From: Sambucus nigra
Lineage: Eukaryota > Streptophyta > Magnoliopsida > Dipsacales > Adoxaceae
DNA length: 64,000 nt
NCBI GenBank assembly: GCA_949130495.1
Contig: OX422208.1
Span: forward strand, 690,819,702 to 690,883,701
Direction: 5' to 3'
Positions within the stretch are counted from its first letter, which is position 1; each line of letters opens with the position of its first letter. A program made the position numbers and the translations under genes. The notes beneath the pieces are model-generated. The model was not told where the DNA came from. It searched no databases and saw only the letters and a program-made list of their open reading frames with translations. Shown here one piece after another: positions 22,450 through 35,708 of this stretch.

Positions 22450-23790
22450 AATGATTTAAAAATGACCTAACTTAATTGATCAGTCCATTAACCTACTCAA
22501 TTTCTTAGGTTTATGAATGACCTACCTCAAAAGAGTGTCGGTAAGTGCCACCATTTTATGGGATTAAAAGTTGGGCTTCATTTTTCATGAAGCATGTATC
22601 AGCGCATAAGCCAATTTTTCCATTCTTGGATACTAGAGATCAGCCCCATACAAAGCCTTGCTATTAAAATAAATTGACTTTTGAACACCCTCGTCTTCAC
22701 GGACAATGCCTCATTGATTGCATACTCTAACAAAACTAAGCACATAAAAACCTTTCCTCTTGAATGGGGAGAGACAGCAACATAGGTGACCCCAGGTAGG
22801 TTTTCAGTTCTTGAAAATGTTTCTCACACTCTTCGTCCCTGACAAAAGGACTTCCTCAAAATTTTAAAAAATGGAAGCACTTGTCCGTTGCCTGAGTGAC
22901 GAAAGGATTGAGCGTTGCGACTCAACCTGTTTGCCTCTAAATGTTACTGATGTTCTTTGGCATCTACGTATCAGTAACGCTTTGATGTTTGTAGGTTTGG
23001 CCTCTATCTCCTTTTGATTCACAATGAAGCTAAGAAACGTCCCAGCGCCGACACCAAAAACACACTTGGAAGGGTTTAACTTCATCTTGAATTTGTCAAT
23101 TTCTGTTGAGCATGCGTTCAATATCATCCATATAATCCTCGACCTTTAGAATCTTGGTTTTCACGTCATCCATGTAGACTTCTATTGTCTTCTTAATATG
23201 GTCTTCAAACATCTTGTTTACCAACCTCTGGTAAGTTTCACCCATGTTCTTTAGGACGAATGGCATTACCATATAATAAATTTTTCCTTTATCTGTGATG
23301 AAAGAAGTTTTCTCAGTGTTGGCCTCATGCATAAACATTTTATTATAACCTAAATATGCATACATAAAACTTATCAGCTCGTGTCCGACCATAGCATCAA
23401 CCATCTTATCCATTCGGGGTAATGGGAAGCTATCTTTGGGACAAGATTTATTCATATCGGTGAAGTCGACACACATCCACCACTTTCCATTGGCCTTCTA
23501 CACTATAACAACATTAGACATTCGATTTAAATATTAAACTTCTCAACTAAATTGAATTGACTAGAGCTTCTTTAATTTATCTTGAATGACCTCGTATTGG
23601 TCCCTCTATAACTTTTTCTTCTTTGTTTGATAGGTTTCACTTTTTCATCAATATTCAGCCGATGACAGATAATATCAAGGTCTATCTCTAGCATATTCTC
23701 ATGGCTCCAGGCAAATATACTTTGTCTTCTCCTTAATAACTTCACTAACTCTTCCTTGATTTTAGTTTTCAATGACAAATCGAACTGGAT
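22450..23790 (-). pseudogene. Unit 1 reverse transcriptase
   Basis: The minus-strand pieces in order are: SLKTKIKEELVKLLRRRQSIFAWSH (23778-23700), NIDEKVKPIKQRRKSY, CVDFTDMNKSCPKDSFPLPRMD (from 23476), KMFMHEANTEKTSF, and the active site as EVYMDDVKTK, with its YMDD intact (near 23180). Then come LNPSKCVFGV (23127-22864) and an FVRDEECEKHFQELK connection block. Stops and frame changes separate the pieces. The order and motifs are those of Tat-lineage RT. Confidence 0.85.
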
Positions 23791-24700
23791 GGTTTTTTTT
23801 ACTCGTCCTCATTGAGGGTGATGGATTTTACCTCTTCGATCGGTTCCTTTTTTTAATTTTTTCTCATCTCTCCAGCCAAGAGTATTATTATTGTATGAGA
23901 TTATGGGTCTCTTGTAAGCATCATTTTCCTCAATCGAGGTGAAGTAGCATTCATGAGCCTTCACTTGGTCACCATGTACTTCCCTTAGTCCAGATGGAGT
24001 TGAGAATAATAATCTAGTGAACCATTAAAGGCATGGCCTCAAACTCCTATTGGGCTACCCATCCCAGAATTATATTATAAGATGATAATTTGTATTCGTC
24101 CATGAAAAAATGATAATTTTCTTGATGGTCACATCAGTCAGGTTCACATGCACACATCTATCTCAAATACCCCAAGGGGATGAACTTCATCTCCGCCGAA
24201 GCCGATCAGTGACTGAGGATACGGGACAAGTCACTTCTTACCAAGCTTTAACCCTTTAAACCAAATCAAGAGAATAACAACAACTGGACTTCCATTTTTA
24301 ACTAGAATACAAAATACATCATAACCATGTACTCTCGTGCAAATCACCAATGGGTCATCACGAGGAGATACGATTCCTTAAAAATTGATCTTAGATAACC
24401 AAATAACAAGGGTATCCATATCCATCTTCTTTAACTTTCCCAGCATGTCCTCTGTCTCTGGTGAATTCATAGCCATTTCCTTAGGCGTTCAATTGGACTC
24501 CACAACATGGGTTTTACGATCATATGGATCGTCTCCACCACTGACCAATCCTCCACATACATTTTTACATTAAAAGGTATCATATGAAGCCGACCCTTTA
24601 CATCTAGGATCTTTATAGGGATGTTCGGGGTGTTTCCCTCACTATTAGACTCATCGTCCTTTTTATCAGCTGAGGCCTCTCATCTCGGCTTATTTTCTTT
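23791..24700 (-). pseudogene. Unit 1 protease region
   Basis: Between gag and RT the minus strand holds a highly broken protease region. It shows pieces such as VHGDQVKAHECYF (near 23975-23940), which matches the segment before RT in Tat-lineage polyproteins (GDQ..ARECY), and a short frame near 24573-24385. I could not find an intact catalytic DTG/DSG triad. The call rests on position and the GDQ block. Confidence 0.5.
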
Positions 24701-24722
24701 GCTCCCATTGTGCTTTCTCCTA

Positions 24723-24726
<4 letters not shown>

Positions 24727-24774
<48 letters not shown>
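24727..24774. repeat. (AT)24 microsatellite in unit 1
   Basis: A pure AT dinucleotide run of 48 bp inside the eroded gag C-terminal region. The same site carries about 80 pure bp in unit 2 (30178-30257) and about 17 bp in unit 3 (35709-35725). Confidence 0.95.
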
Positions 24775-24776
<2 letters not shown>

Positions 24777-24779
24777 CAG

Positions 24780-26232
24780 CTTTCCCTTTTTTAACAGTTT
24801 CTCTGTCTCATCCTTTAAAGCAAAGCATTTTTCGGTTGTACGGCCATGGTCCTAGTGAAACTCACACCACTTTCTTTTATCCCTCTTGTGAGGAGAGAAA
24901 TTGAGCTTCTTTGTCCATGGAAGTTCTCTATCGTACTAGATCTCATTAAGAATCATGTAAAGTCTCACCGTCAGCGGAGTGTACTTCGAAAATTTATCTT
25001 CAGTCGACCACTTCTTTCCTTCATTATCTTTGACTGATGGGACTTGTTTCCACTAGACACCTTTTTGTCTCCCCTTTTGTTCGCCAAGGACTCCTCCGTG
25101 ATCATGATGCTATCGATTAAGGCTAGGAGTTCAGCCATGGTTTTTGGAGGATGTTCGGTGGGTTTCAAAGAAATTTGCTTAACTGTAGCACACTGATAAA
25201 GGTTTTATCATAACAATATTCTCCTCATTGTTGAATCGAGAAACGTAATCCCTCATAGTCCCATTCTTATTTTACTTCACATTCAATAGGTGAGTTACCT
25301 TCTTTAGAGGCTTCATGCCAAAGTAGAAATTATGTATATACTTTTTGACCAACTGCTTGAAATTATTAATGGAGTTTTTGGGTAAGGCTATAGACCACAT
25401 ATGAGTGACACTTATGAGGGTACTAGAAAACTCATTGCACCTCATCTCATCAGGGGACGAGTAGATATCGATCATTGATGGGTACATCCCTATGTGATGT
25501 ACTGATTATTAACTCCCACCATACTACGGGCTTGCAGTAGGAGGCTTATACTTTGTAGGAGTAGGATAACTCACGATCCTCTCAACAAAAGAAGACCCCT
25601 CCATGTAGCCTCCGTGGATGAGACATCGAATCTTGAGAAGAGTGATGATCTTGTCTTATAGACTTTGAATGGATCTATTCCAAGGTTGGTATTCAATGAA
25701 AAAATTATCTTCACCTCTTTCTAGAACAATTATCGCTAATTTCAGCTCTCGAACCATATTACTCTATCGGTTGTTGACTTTTCTTCATTCCTCCCTATCT
25801 CAGCTTTTCTTGCGACGATCATAGAAACATCTATTATTTCCTTGGGATGCAACGTTACAAGAAGAGGGAAAGAGATAATCACGCTCATCTCCTCTTAGGC
25901 CGAGATGGTTAAAGGCTAACATCCTGTTGATTCTATCAAAAGCTGAGGGGTCGGTCGAACACTATTTCCTTAGAAGTTCGAGCTTAGATGAATTGTGTCA
26001 TCAAAAATCTCATAGGGCTCCTAATATTCCTCTTCGTCTCACACGTGGTCATCTGAACTGTTCAAGATTTATTTTCCCAGGAGGAGACACCTAGGATCAG
26101 TAACATCCGTCCACTATTGATGGAGATAAACAACCTTAATGGTGGTGCAATTCCAATAGTCGTGGATCTGGACCACCACCAGAGGCAAAAGTGAGAGTAT
26201 AAGATGAAAATGGAAGAAGAAGAAGAAAATCT
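24780..26232 (-). pseudogene. gag: Unit 1 gag remnant and leader
   Basis: A minus-strand frame at 25487-25272 shows the gag capsid-like block (MRCNEFSSTLISVTHMW, ALPKNSINNFKQLVKKYIHNF), corresponding to the C.AF..TL...W...LP..SI..F..L layout of plant gag proteins. A second frame (25168-24971) has PPKTMAELLALIDSIMITEE. The end near 24780-24860, next to the microsatellite, resembles the zinc-knuckle tail in a broken frame. From 25800 to 26232 is the leader and start of gag, with no clear motif. Confidence 0.65.
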
Positions 26233-26255
26233 CTTCCCATAGACAACGCCAAAAT
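26233..26255 (-). promoter_or_regulatory. Primer-binding site of Tat unit 1
   Basis: Read on the minus strand it is TTTTGGCGTTGTCTATGGG, directly after the LTR. It resembles the TGGCGCCGTCTGTGGG type of PBS of Tat-lineage elements. Units 2 and 3 have TTTGGCGCTGTCTATGGG at 31767-31789 and 37193-37215. Confidence 0.75.
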
Positions 26256-26725
26256 GATTATGCATATAATCGCCACTTAAATATATGCACAGCTTAAGCT
26301 CAAGCGAAGTCAACAGTGGAGATAATTGTCACAGAAATGTAGATATGCATGAAAGAGATAAGAAAGAGATAGAGAACATAGAGATGTTAGTGGTTCATCC
26401 AAACACCTAGTCTATTGTGCAAGAGGTTATGTGTATATGTATATATTACTAAAAGTCACTCTAGGCCATGGATTATAAATTACATAAGCTTTCTCTACAT
26501 TCGATTTACAATTCAATAGAATTTTTGCTAGGGTCGCAATAATTCAATCTTTTATGAAGAAGATGAAGTTGGTAAATATAAGTTGGGGGTGTATTGTGTA
26601 CCTCCAAGCATGTACCTGGTATGCATAAGGTGATCTATCCATTAGGAGAACGCCATATGTCCTCAACACAAGTGTGTCATGATAATGAAATATTCCCTCA
26701 TGTGGGTTAAATATTTATTACAACA
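26256..26725 (-). repeat. LTR (at least the last 470 bp) of Tat unit 1
   Basis: It runs from the PBS to the sequence TGTTGTAATAAA (minus strand) and is repeated with the same 470-bp length in the other units. The true LTR start is uncertain because no full partner LTR exists. It could begin at TGTTGTAAT or extend beyond the repeat junction. It holds no ORF. Confidence 0.65.
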
Positions 26726-27169
26726 GTACACTCTATGGCTATTCTATGTTTCCTTGGGAAGAAGACACACTAGGTCAATCCCGCACACTATAAAAACCCA
26801 CGGCACAATGATGGATGATAGTGGTTGATGATTCTAGTAGGGAATACTTACGAATATCTAGCATTTGTCACACTTTTTTACATACTCGGTTACATCTTTG
26901 TCGAGTGTCGACCACTAATAACCTTAGGTAACAATCATTTTAGTAAGAGAACGGCCACCAATATGCCTTGTGCATGAACCTTCGTGGACGTCTCGTAGGA
27001 CATAATCCACCTTTGTGGAGTGAACACATCTGAGTAGTGGTAGCAGAAACCCTCTCTTATACAATATTATCACCAATGACGTTGAACTTCGCTCCTCAAT
27101 ATTTGACTTTCTTTCTCTCGTCCTTGGAATCTAGGAGGTCACCATCCCGAATGTACGTGATCATCATAT

Positions 27170-27900
27170 CCATTCATGATTCCCACATATTTAAATTCAA
27201 GAAAAATGCAAGCCCATTGTCGTCCTCTTCGATGCTCGGCCTATGTAGAATCTTAATAGGAATAATTCTTCTGATCTCAATTCTTGTGGCCGATACTAGT
27301 CTTGCTAAATCATCAGTTCTTCTATTTTTAAGTCGAGTAATTCGAATAAAATTTACCTCTTTAATGTTATGCATTATTTTATTGACCCTTGCTAAGTACT
27401 TGGCCAGTTTCTCATCCTTGGTCTCATAAATGCCCAATATTTTGTTTGCTGCAAATTTTGAGTTACTATGGACAATCACCTGGCTAACCTTTAGTGCCCT
27501 AGCGAGGAAGAGGGCTACTAGCACAACCTCCTACTCTTATTCATTATTAGATGCCTTGAAACTTATCCTCAAAGAAAACTCTAAGTCAGTTCCATCCGGG
27601 TCCTAGAGTATCAACCCAACACTATATCCATTTTCCCAGGAAGAACCGTTGACAAATAAGCTCCAGATCAAACCCTCATCCAAGAAAGGACTCTCAGATA
27701 TTACTCCCTCTTTGTACAGGAAATCTTCTTCAGCGACACTAACTTTTCCAATGTCGGTATGGACTACATCCATAGTAACCTCTTTTTGTATTTCCTCCAG
27801 TACTTCTATTTCATCAACTTCTTTCTCATCATCGGGATATGTAAAATTAGCCACAAATTCTGTCAAAGCATGCCCATTAATAACATTCCTTGGATAGTAA
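27170..27900 (-). pseudogene. Unit 2 RNase H domain, split
   Basis: Two minus-strand frames (27866-27603 and 27524-27174) together match the unit 1 RNase H. LFVNGSSWENGY and VIVHSNSKFAANKILG show the same Asn substitutions at two catalytic aspartate positions. A stop in the VGLIL region splits it, near 27605. Confidence 0.8.
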
Positions 27901-28049
27901 ATGATTTAAAAATGACCTAGCTTAATTGATCAGTCCAATTACCTACTCAATTTCTTAGGTTTATGAATGACCTACCTCAAAAGAGTGTCAATAAGTGCCA
28001 CCATTTTATGGGATTAAAAGTTGGGCTTCATTTTTCTTGAAGCATGTAT

Positions 28050-29240
28050 CAGCGCATAAGCCAATTTTTCCATTCTTGGATACTAGAGATCGGCCCCTTA
28101 CAAAGCCTTGCTATTAAAATAAATTGACTTTTGAACACCCTCGTCTTCACGAACAATGCCTCATTGATTGCATACTCTAACACAACTAAGCACATAAAGA
28201 ACCTTTCCTCTTGAATGGGGAGAGACAGCAACATAGGTGACCCCAGGGAGGGTTTTTGTTCCTGAAAATGTTTCTCACACTCTTCGTCCCTGACAAAGGA
28301 CTTCCTCAAAATTTTTAAAAATGGAAGGACTTGTCAGTTGCCTGAGTGACGAAAGGATTGAGCGTTGCGACTCATCCTGTTTGCCTCTAAATGTTACTGA
28401 TGTTCTTTGGCATCTACGTATCAGTAACGCTTTGATGTTTTTAGGTTTGGCCCCTATCCCCCTTTGATTCACAATGAAGCCAAGAAACGTCCCAGCGTCG
28501 ACACCAAATACACACTTGGAAGGGTTTAACTTCATCTTGAATTTGTCAATTTCTGTTGAGCATGCATTCAAGATCATCCATATAATCCTCGACCTTTAGA
28601 CTATTAGTTTTCACGTCATCCATGTATACTTCTATTTTCTTCCTAATATGGTCTTCAAACATCTTATTTACCAACCTCTGGTAAGTTTCACCCATGTTCT
28701 TTTGGACGAATGGCATTACCATATAACAAATTTTTCCTTTATCTGTGATGAAAGAAGTTTTCTCAGTGTTGGTCTCATACATAAACATTTTATTCTAACC
28801 TAAATACGCATGCATAAAACTTATGAGCTCATGTCCGACCATAGCATCAACCATCTTATCCATTCGGGGTAATGGGAAGCTATCTTTGGGACAAGCTTTA
28901 TTCATATCGGTGAAATCGACACACATCCACCACTTTCCATTGGCCTTCTACACTATAACAACATTAGACATTCGATCTGGATATTAAACTTCTCAACTAA
29001 ATTGAATTGACTAGAGGTTCTTTAATTTGTCTTGAATGACCTCGTATCGTTCCCTCGTATAACTTTTTCTTCTTTGTTTGATAGGTTTCACTTTTTCATC
29101 AATATTTAGGCGATGACAGATAATATCAAGGTCTATCTCTAGCATATTTTCATGGCTCCAGGAAAAAATACTTTGTCTTCTCCTTAATAATTTCACTAAC
29201 TCTTCCTTGATTTTAGTTTTCAATGACAAACCCAACTCGA
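28050..29240 (-). pseudogene. Unit 2 reverse transcriptase
   Basis: Minus-strand frames at 29235-29011, 28788-28546, 28577-28275 and 28309-28049 give, in order, SLKTKIKEELVKLLRRRQ, KMFMYETNTEKTSF with EVYMDDVKTN, LNPSKCVFGVDAGTFLGFIV and FVRDEECEKHFQEQK. These are the same blocks as unit 1 with private substitutions. The stop after the YMDD block (LNRN) is shared by all three units. Confidence 0.82.
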
Positions 29241-30173
29241 TGGTTTTTTTTACTCGTCCTCATTGAGGATGATGGATTTTACCTCTTCGATCTGTTCCTT
29301 TTTTTAATTTTTTCTCATCTCTCGAGCCAAGAGTATTATTATTGTATGAGGTTATGGATCTCTTGTGGGCATCATTTTCTCAATCGAGGTGAAGTAGCAT
29401 TCATGAGCCTTCACTTGGTCACCCTGTACATCCCCTAGTCCATATAGAGTTGATAATAATAATCTAGTGAACCATTAAAGGCATGGCCTCAAACTCCTCT
29501 TGGTCTACCCATCCTAGAATTATATTATAAGATTATAATTTGTATTCGTCCATGAAAAAATGATAATTTTCTTGATGGTCACATCAGTCAGGTTCCCATG
29601 CACACATCTATCTCAAATACCCCAAGGGGATGAACTTTATCTCCGTCGAAGCCGATCAGTGACTGATGATACCGGACAAGTCACTTCTTACCAAGCTTTA
29701 ACCCTTTAAACCAAATCAAGAGAATAACAACAACTGAACTTCCATTGTTAACTAGAATACAAAATACATCATAACCATGTACTCTCGTGCAAATCACCAA
29801 TGGGTCATCACGAGGAGATACGATTCCTTAAAAATTGAGCTCAAATAACGAAATAATAAGGGTATTCATATCCATCTTCTTTAACTTTCCCAGCATGGCC
29901 TCTGTCTCTGGTGAATTCATAGACATTTCCATAGGCGTTCACTTGGACTCCACAACATGGGTTTTACGATCGTATGGATTGTCTCCACCACTGACCAATC
30001 CTCCACATATCATTTTTACATTAAAATATATCATATGAAGCCGACCCTTTACATCTAGGATCTTTATTGGGATGTTCGGGGTGTTTCCCTCACTATCAGA
30101 CTCATCGTCCTTTTTATCAGTCGAGGCCTCTCATCTCGGCTTATTTTCTTTCCTCCCATTGTGCTTTCTCCTA

Positions 30174-30177
<4 letters not shown>

Positions 30178-30261
<84 letters not shown>

Positions 30262-30290
30262 ATATATATATGTGGGTATATATATATATT
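30178..30290. repeat. Expanded AT microsatellite in unit 2
   Basis: A pure AT run of about 80 bp (30178-30257) is followed by an interrupted TGTGTATATATATATGTGGG stretch and a further AT run. It accounts for most of the length difference between unit 2 and the other units. The open frames of Ile-Tyr repeats here are artefacts of the repeat. Confidence 0.95.
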
Positions 30291-30299
30291 GCATCTTTC

Positions 30300-31320
30300 C
30301 CTTTTTTAACAGTTTCTCTGTCTCATCCTTTAAAGCAAAGCATTTTTAGGTTGTATGGCCATGGTCCTAGTGAAAGTCACACCACTTTATTTTATCCCTC
30401 TTGTGAGGAGAGAAATTGAGCTTCTTTGGCCATGGAAGTTCTCTATCGTACTAGATCTCATTAAGAATCGTGTAAAGTCTCACCGTCAGCGGAGTGTACT
30501 TTGAAAATTTATCTTCAGTCGACCACTTCTTTCCTTCATTATATTTGACTGGTGGGACTTGTTTCCACTAGTCACCTTTTTGTCTCCCCTTTTGGTCGCT
30601 ATGGACTCCTCCGTGATCATGATTCTATCGATTAAGGCCAGGACTTCAGCCATGGTTTTTGGAGGATGTTCGGTGGGTTTCAAAGAAATTTGCTTGACTG
30701 TAGCGCACTGATAAAGGTTATCATAACAATATTCTCCTCATTGTTGAATCGAGAAACGTAATCCCTCATAGTCCCATTCTTATTTTACTTCACATTCAAT
30801 AGGTGAGTTACCTTCTTTAGAGGCTTTATGCCAAAGTAGAAATTATGTATAAACTTTTTGACCAACTGCTTGAAATTATTAATGGAGTTTTTGGGTAAGG
30901 CTATATACCACATATGAGCGACACTTATAAGGGTACTAGAAAACTCATTGCACCTCATCTCATCAGGGGTCGAGTAGATATCGATCATTGATGGGTACAT
31001 CCCTATGTGATGTACTGAGTATTAACTCCCATCATACTACAGGCTTGCATTAGGAGGCTTATACTTTGTAGGAGTAGGATAACTCACGATCCTCTCAACA
31101 AAAGAAGACCCCTCCATGTAGCCTCCGTGGATGAGACATCGAATCTTGAGAAGAGTGATGATCTTGTCTTATAGACTTTGAATGGATCTATTCCAAGGTT
31201 GGTATTCAATGAAAACATTATCTTCACCTCTTTCTAGAACAATTATCGCTAATTTCAGCTCTCGAACCATATTACTCTATCGGTTGTTGACTTTTCTTCA
31301 TTCCTCCCTATCTCAGATTT
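30300..31320 (-). pseudogene. gag: Unit 2 gag remnant
   Basis: Minus-strand frames at 31000-30785 (MRCNEFSSTLISVAHMW, ALPKNSINNFKQLVKKFIHNF) and 30683-30486 (PPKTMAEVLALIDRIMITEE) match the gag blocks of unit 1. The frame breaks lie at the same places, so the defects predate the amplification. Confidence 0.65.
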
Positions 31321-31789
31321 TCTTGCGACGATCATCGAAACATCTATTATTTCCTTGGGATGCAACGTTATAAGAAGAGGGAAAGAGATAATCACGCTCA
31401 TCTCCTCTTAGGCCGAGATGGTTAAAGGCTAACATCCTGTTGATTATATCAAAAGCTGAGGGGTCGGTCTACCATTAGGGGTCGGTCGAACACTATTTCC
31501 TTAGAAGTTCAAGCTTAGATGAATTGTGACTTCAAAAATCTCATAGGGCTCCTAATATTCCTCTTCGTCTCACACGTGGTCATCTGAACTGTTCAAGATT
31601 TATTTTCCTAGGAGGAGACACCTAGGATCAGTAACATCTGTCCACTATTGATGGAGATAAACCACCTTAATGGTGGTGCAATTCCAATAGTCGTGGATCT
31701 GGACCACCACCAGAGGCAAAAGTGAGAGTATAATATGAAAAAGGAAGAAGAAGAAGAAGAAAATCTCTTCCCATAGACAGCGCCAAAAT

Positions 31790-32259
31790 GATTATGCAAA
31801 TAATCGCCACTTAAATATATGCACAGCTCAAGCTCAAGCGAAGTCAACAATGGAGATAATTATCACAGAAATGTAGATATGCATGAAAGAGATAAGAGAG
31901 AGATAGAGAACATAGAGACGTTAGTGGTTCATCCAAACACCTAGTCTATTGTGCAAGAGGTTATGTGTATATGTATATATTACTAAAAGTCACTCGAGGC
32001 CATGGATTATAAATTACATAAGCTTTCTCTACATTCGATTTACAATTCAATAGAGTTTTTGCTAGGGTCGCAATAATTCAATCTTTTATGAAGAAGATGA
32101 AGTTGGTAAATATAAGTTGGGGGTGTATTGTGTACCTCCAAGCATGCACCTGGTATGCATAAGGTGATCTATCCATTAGGAGAACGCCATATGTCCTCAA
32201 CACAAGTGTGTCATGATAATGAAATATTCCCTCATGTGGGTTAAATATTTATTACAACA
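31790..32259 (-). repeat. LTR (at least the last 470 bp) of Tat unit 2
   Basis: Same 470-bp block as in units 1 and 3, between the PBS and TGTTGTAATAAA on the minus strand. It is followed on the plus strand by 21 bp and then the integrase start of unit 3. Confidence 0.65.
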
Positions 32260-32699
32260 GTACAATCTATGGCTATTCAATGTTTCCTTGGGAAGAAGAC
32301 ACACTAGGTCAATCCCGCACACTATAAAAACCCACGGCACAATGATGGATGATAGTGGTTGATGAGTCTAGTAAGGAATACTTGCGAATATCTGGCATTT
32401 GTCACACTTTTTTACATTCTCGGTTACATCTTTATCGAGTGTCGACCACTAATAACCTTAGGTAATAATCATTTTAGTAAGAGAACGGCCACCAATATGA
32501 CTTGTGCATGAACTTCGTGGACATCTCGTAGGACATAATCTACCTTTGTGGAGTGAACACATCTGAGTAGTGGTAGCAGAAACCCTCTCTTATACAGTAT
32601 TATCACCAATGACGTTGAACTTCGCTCCTCAATATTTGACTTTCTTTCTCTCGTCCTTGGTATCTAGGAACTCACCATCCCGAATGTACGTGATCATCA

Positions 32700-33430
32700 T
32701 ATCCATTCATGATTCCCACATATTTAAATTCAAGAAAAATGCAAGCCCATTGTCGTCCTCTTCGATGCTCGGCCTATGTAGAATCTTAATAGGAATAATT
32801 CTTCTGATCTCAGTTCTTGTGGGCGATACTAGTCTTGCTAAATCATCAGTTCTTCTATTTCTAAGCCGAGTAATTCTACTAAAATTTACCTCTTTAATGT
32901 TACGCATTATTTTATTGACCCTTTCTAAGTACTTGGCCAGTTTCTCATCCTTGGTCTCATAAATGCCCAATATTTTGTTTGCTACAAATTTTGAGTTACT
33001 ATGGACAATCACCTGGCTGACCTGTAGTGCCCTAGCGAGGAAGAGGTCTACTAGCACGACCTCCTACTCTGAGTTATTATTAGATGCCTTAAAACGTATC
33101 CTCAAAGAAAACTCTAAGTCAGTTCCATCCGGGTCCGAGAGTATCAACCCAACACCATATCCATTTTCCCAGGAAGAGCCGTTGACAAATAAGCCCCAGA
33201 TCAAACCCTCATCCAAGAAAGGACTCTCAGATATTACTCCCTCTTTGTACAGGAAATCTTCTTCAGCGACATTAACTTTTCCAATGTCGGTATGGACTAC
33301 ATCTACAGTAACCTCTTTTTGTATTACCTCCAGTACTTCTATTTCATCAACTTCTTTCTCATCATCGGGATATGTAAAATTAGCCACAAAGTCTGTCAAA
33401 TCATGCCCATTAATTACATTCCTTGGATAG
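32700..33430 (-). pseudogene. Unit 3 RNase H domain, split
   Basis: Frames at 33399-33064 and 33057-32707 match unit 1. LFVNGSSWENGYGVGLILSD and VIVHSNSKFVANKILG carry the two Asn substitutions seen in all units. The NNESEYE motif reads NNNSE before the break, so the conserved Glu region is also damaged here. Confidence 0.8.
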
Positions 33431-33539
33431 TAAATGATATAAAAATGACCTAGCTTAATTGATCAGTCCATTAACCTACTCAATTTCTTAGGTTTATGAA
33501 TGACCTACCTCAAAAGAGTGTCGATAAGTGCCACCATTT

Positions 33540-34770
33540 TATGGGATTAAAAGTTGGGCTTCATATTTTTTGAAGCATGTATCAGCGCATAAGCCAATTT
33601 TTCCAATCTTGGATACTAGAGATTGGCCCCTTAAAAGCCTTGCTATTAAAATAAATTGACTTTTGAACACCCTCGTCTTCACGGACAATGCCTCATTGAT
33701 TGCATACTCTAACACAACTAAGCTCATAAAGAACCTTTCCTCTTGAATGGGGAGAGACAACAACATAGGTGACCCCAGGTAAGTTTTCAGTTCCTGAAAA
33801 TGTTTCTCACACTCTTCGTCCCTGACAAAGGACTTCCTCAAAATTTTAAAAAATAGAAGCACTTGTCCGTTGCCTGAGTGATGAAAGGATTGAGCGTTGC
33901 GACTCATCCTGTTTTCCTCTAAATGTTACTGATGTTCTTTGGCATCTACGTATCAGTAACGCTTTGATGTTTTTAGGTTTGGTCCCTATCCCCCTTTGAT
34001 TCACAATGAAGCCAAGAAACGTCCCGGCGCTGACACCAAATACACACTTGGAAGGGTTTAACTTCATCTTGAATTTGTCAATTTCTGTTGAGCACGAGTT
34101 CAAGATCATCCATATAATCCTCGACCTTTAGACTCTTGGTTTTCACGTCATCCATGTAGACTTCTATTATCTTCCTAATATGGTCTTCAAACATCTTGTT
34201 TACCAACCTCTGGTAAGTTTTACCCATGTTCTTTAGGACGAATGGCATTAACATATAACAAATTTTTCCTACATCTGTGATGAAAGAAGTTTTCTCAGTG
34301 TTGGTCTCATGCATAAACATTTTATTCTAACCTAAATACGCATGCATAAAACTTATGAGCTCATGTCCGACCATAGCATCAACCATCTTATCCATTCGGG
34401 GTAATGGGAAGCTATCTTTGGGACAAGCTTTATTCATATCGGTGAAGTCGACACACATCAACCACTTTCCATTGGCTTTCTACACTATAATAACATTAGA
34501 CATTCGATCTGGATATTAAACTTCTCAACTAAATTGAATTGACTAGAGCGTCTTTAATTTGTCTTGGATGACCTCGTATCGATCCCTCGTATAACTTTTT
34601 CTTCTTTGTTTGATAGGTTTCACTTTTTCATCAATATTCAGCCGATGACAGATAATATCAAGATCTATCTCTAGCATATTTTCATGGCTCCAGGAAAAAA
34701 TACTTTGTCTTCTCCTTAATAACTTCACTAACTCTTCCTTGGTTTTAGTTTTCAATGACAAACCCAACTG
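33540..34770 (-). pseudogene. Unit 3 reverse transcriptase
   Basis: Frames at 34767-34543, 34320-34078, 34109-33846 and 33907-33539 give the same blocks as the other units: SLKTKTKEELVKLLRRRQ, KMFMHETNTEKTSF with EVYMDDVKTK, and LNPSKCVFGVSAGTFLGFIV. The FVRDEECEKHFQELK block at the end is longest here. Confidence 0.82.
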
Positions 34771-35708
34771 GATGGTTTTTTTTACTCGTCCTCATTGAGG
34801 ATGATGGATTTTGCCTCTTCGATCAGTTCCTTTTTTTAATTTTTTCTCATCTCTCGAGCCAAGAGTATTATTATTGTATGAGGTTATGGGTCTCTTGTGA
34901 GAATCTTTTCTCAATCGAGGTGAAGTAGCATTCATGAGCCTTCACTTGGTCACCCTGTACTTCCCCTAGTCCATATGGAGTCTAGAATAATCATCTAGTG
35001 AACTATTAAAGTCATGGCCTCAAACTCCTCTTGGGCTACCCATCCCAGAATTATATTATAAGCCGATAATTTGTATTCGTCCATGAAAAAATGATAATTT
35101 TCTTGATGGTCATATCAGCCAGGTTCCCATGCACACATCTACCTCAAATACCCCAAGGGGGTGAACTTTATCTCCGTCGAAGCCAATCAGTGACTTTTGA
35201 TACGGGACAAGTCACTTCTTACCAAGCTTTAACCCTTTAACCCAAATCAAGAGAATAACAACAACTGAACTTCCATTGTGAACTAGAATACAAAATACAT
35301 CATAACCATGTACTCTCGTGCAAATCACCAATGGGTCATCATGAGGATATACGATTCCTTAAAAATTGAGCTTAGATAACCAAATAACAAGGGTATCCAT
35401 ATCCACCTTCTTTACCTTTCCCAGCATGGCCTCTGTCTCTGGTGAATTCATAGCCATTTCCTTAGGCATTCACTTGGACTCCACAACATGGGTTTTACGA
35501 TCGTATGGATCGTCTTCGCCACCGACCAATCCTCCACATATCATTTTTACATTAAAACACATCATATGAAGCCGACCCTTTACATCTAGGAACTTTATTG
35601 GGATGTTCGGGGTGTTTCCCTCACTATCAGACTCATCGTCCTTTTTATCAGTCGAGGCCTCTCATCTCGGCTTATTTTCTTTCCTCCCATTGTTCTTTCT
35701 CCTACATC

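Larger units (their letters stand above)
26747..32280 (-). mobile_element. Tat array unit 2 (5534 bp)
   Basis: It is a second copy of the segment at 21297-26746, starting TGTTTCCTTGGG and ending with 21 bp (32260-32280) beyond the LTR edge. On the minus strand it holds PBS at 31767-31789, gag at about 31320-30300 (frame 31000-30785 well matched to unit 1), RT at 29235-28050 with its YMDD intact, and RNase H at 27866-27174. It lacks everything in integrase after the first core block. Unit 2 carries different private stops from unit 1. Confidence 0.85.

Noticed and set aside
24710..30419. Open frames of Ile-Tyr repeats near 24710-24904 and 30064-30419
   Set aside because: They are produced by the AT microsatellites and have no coding support.
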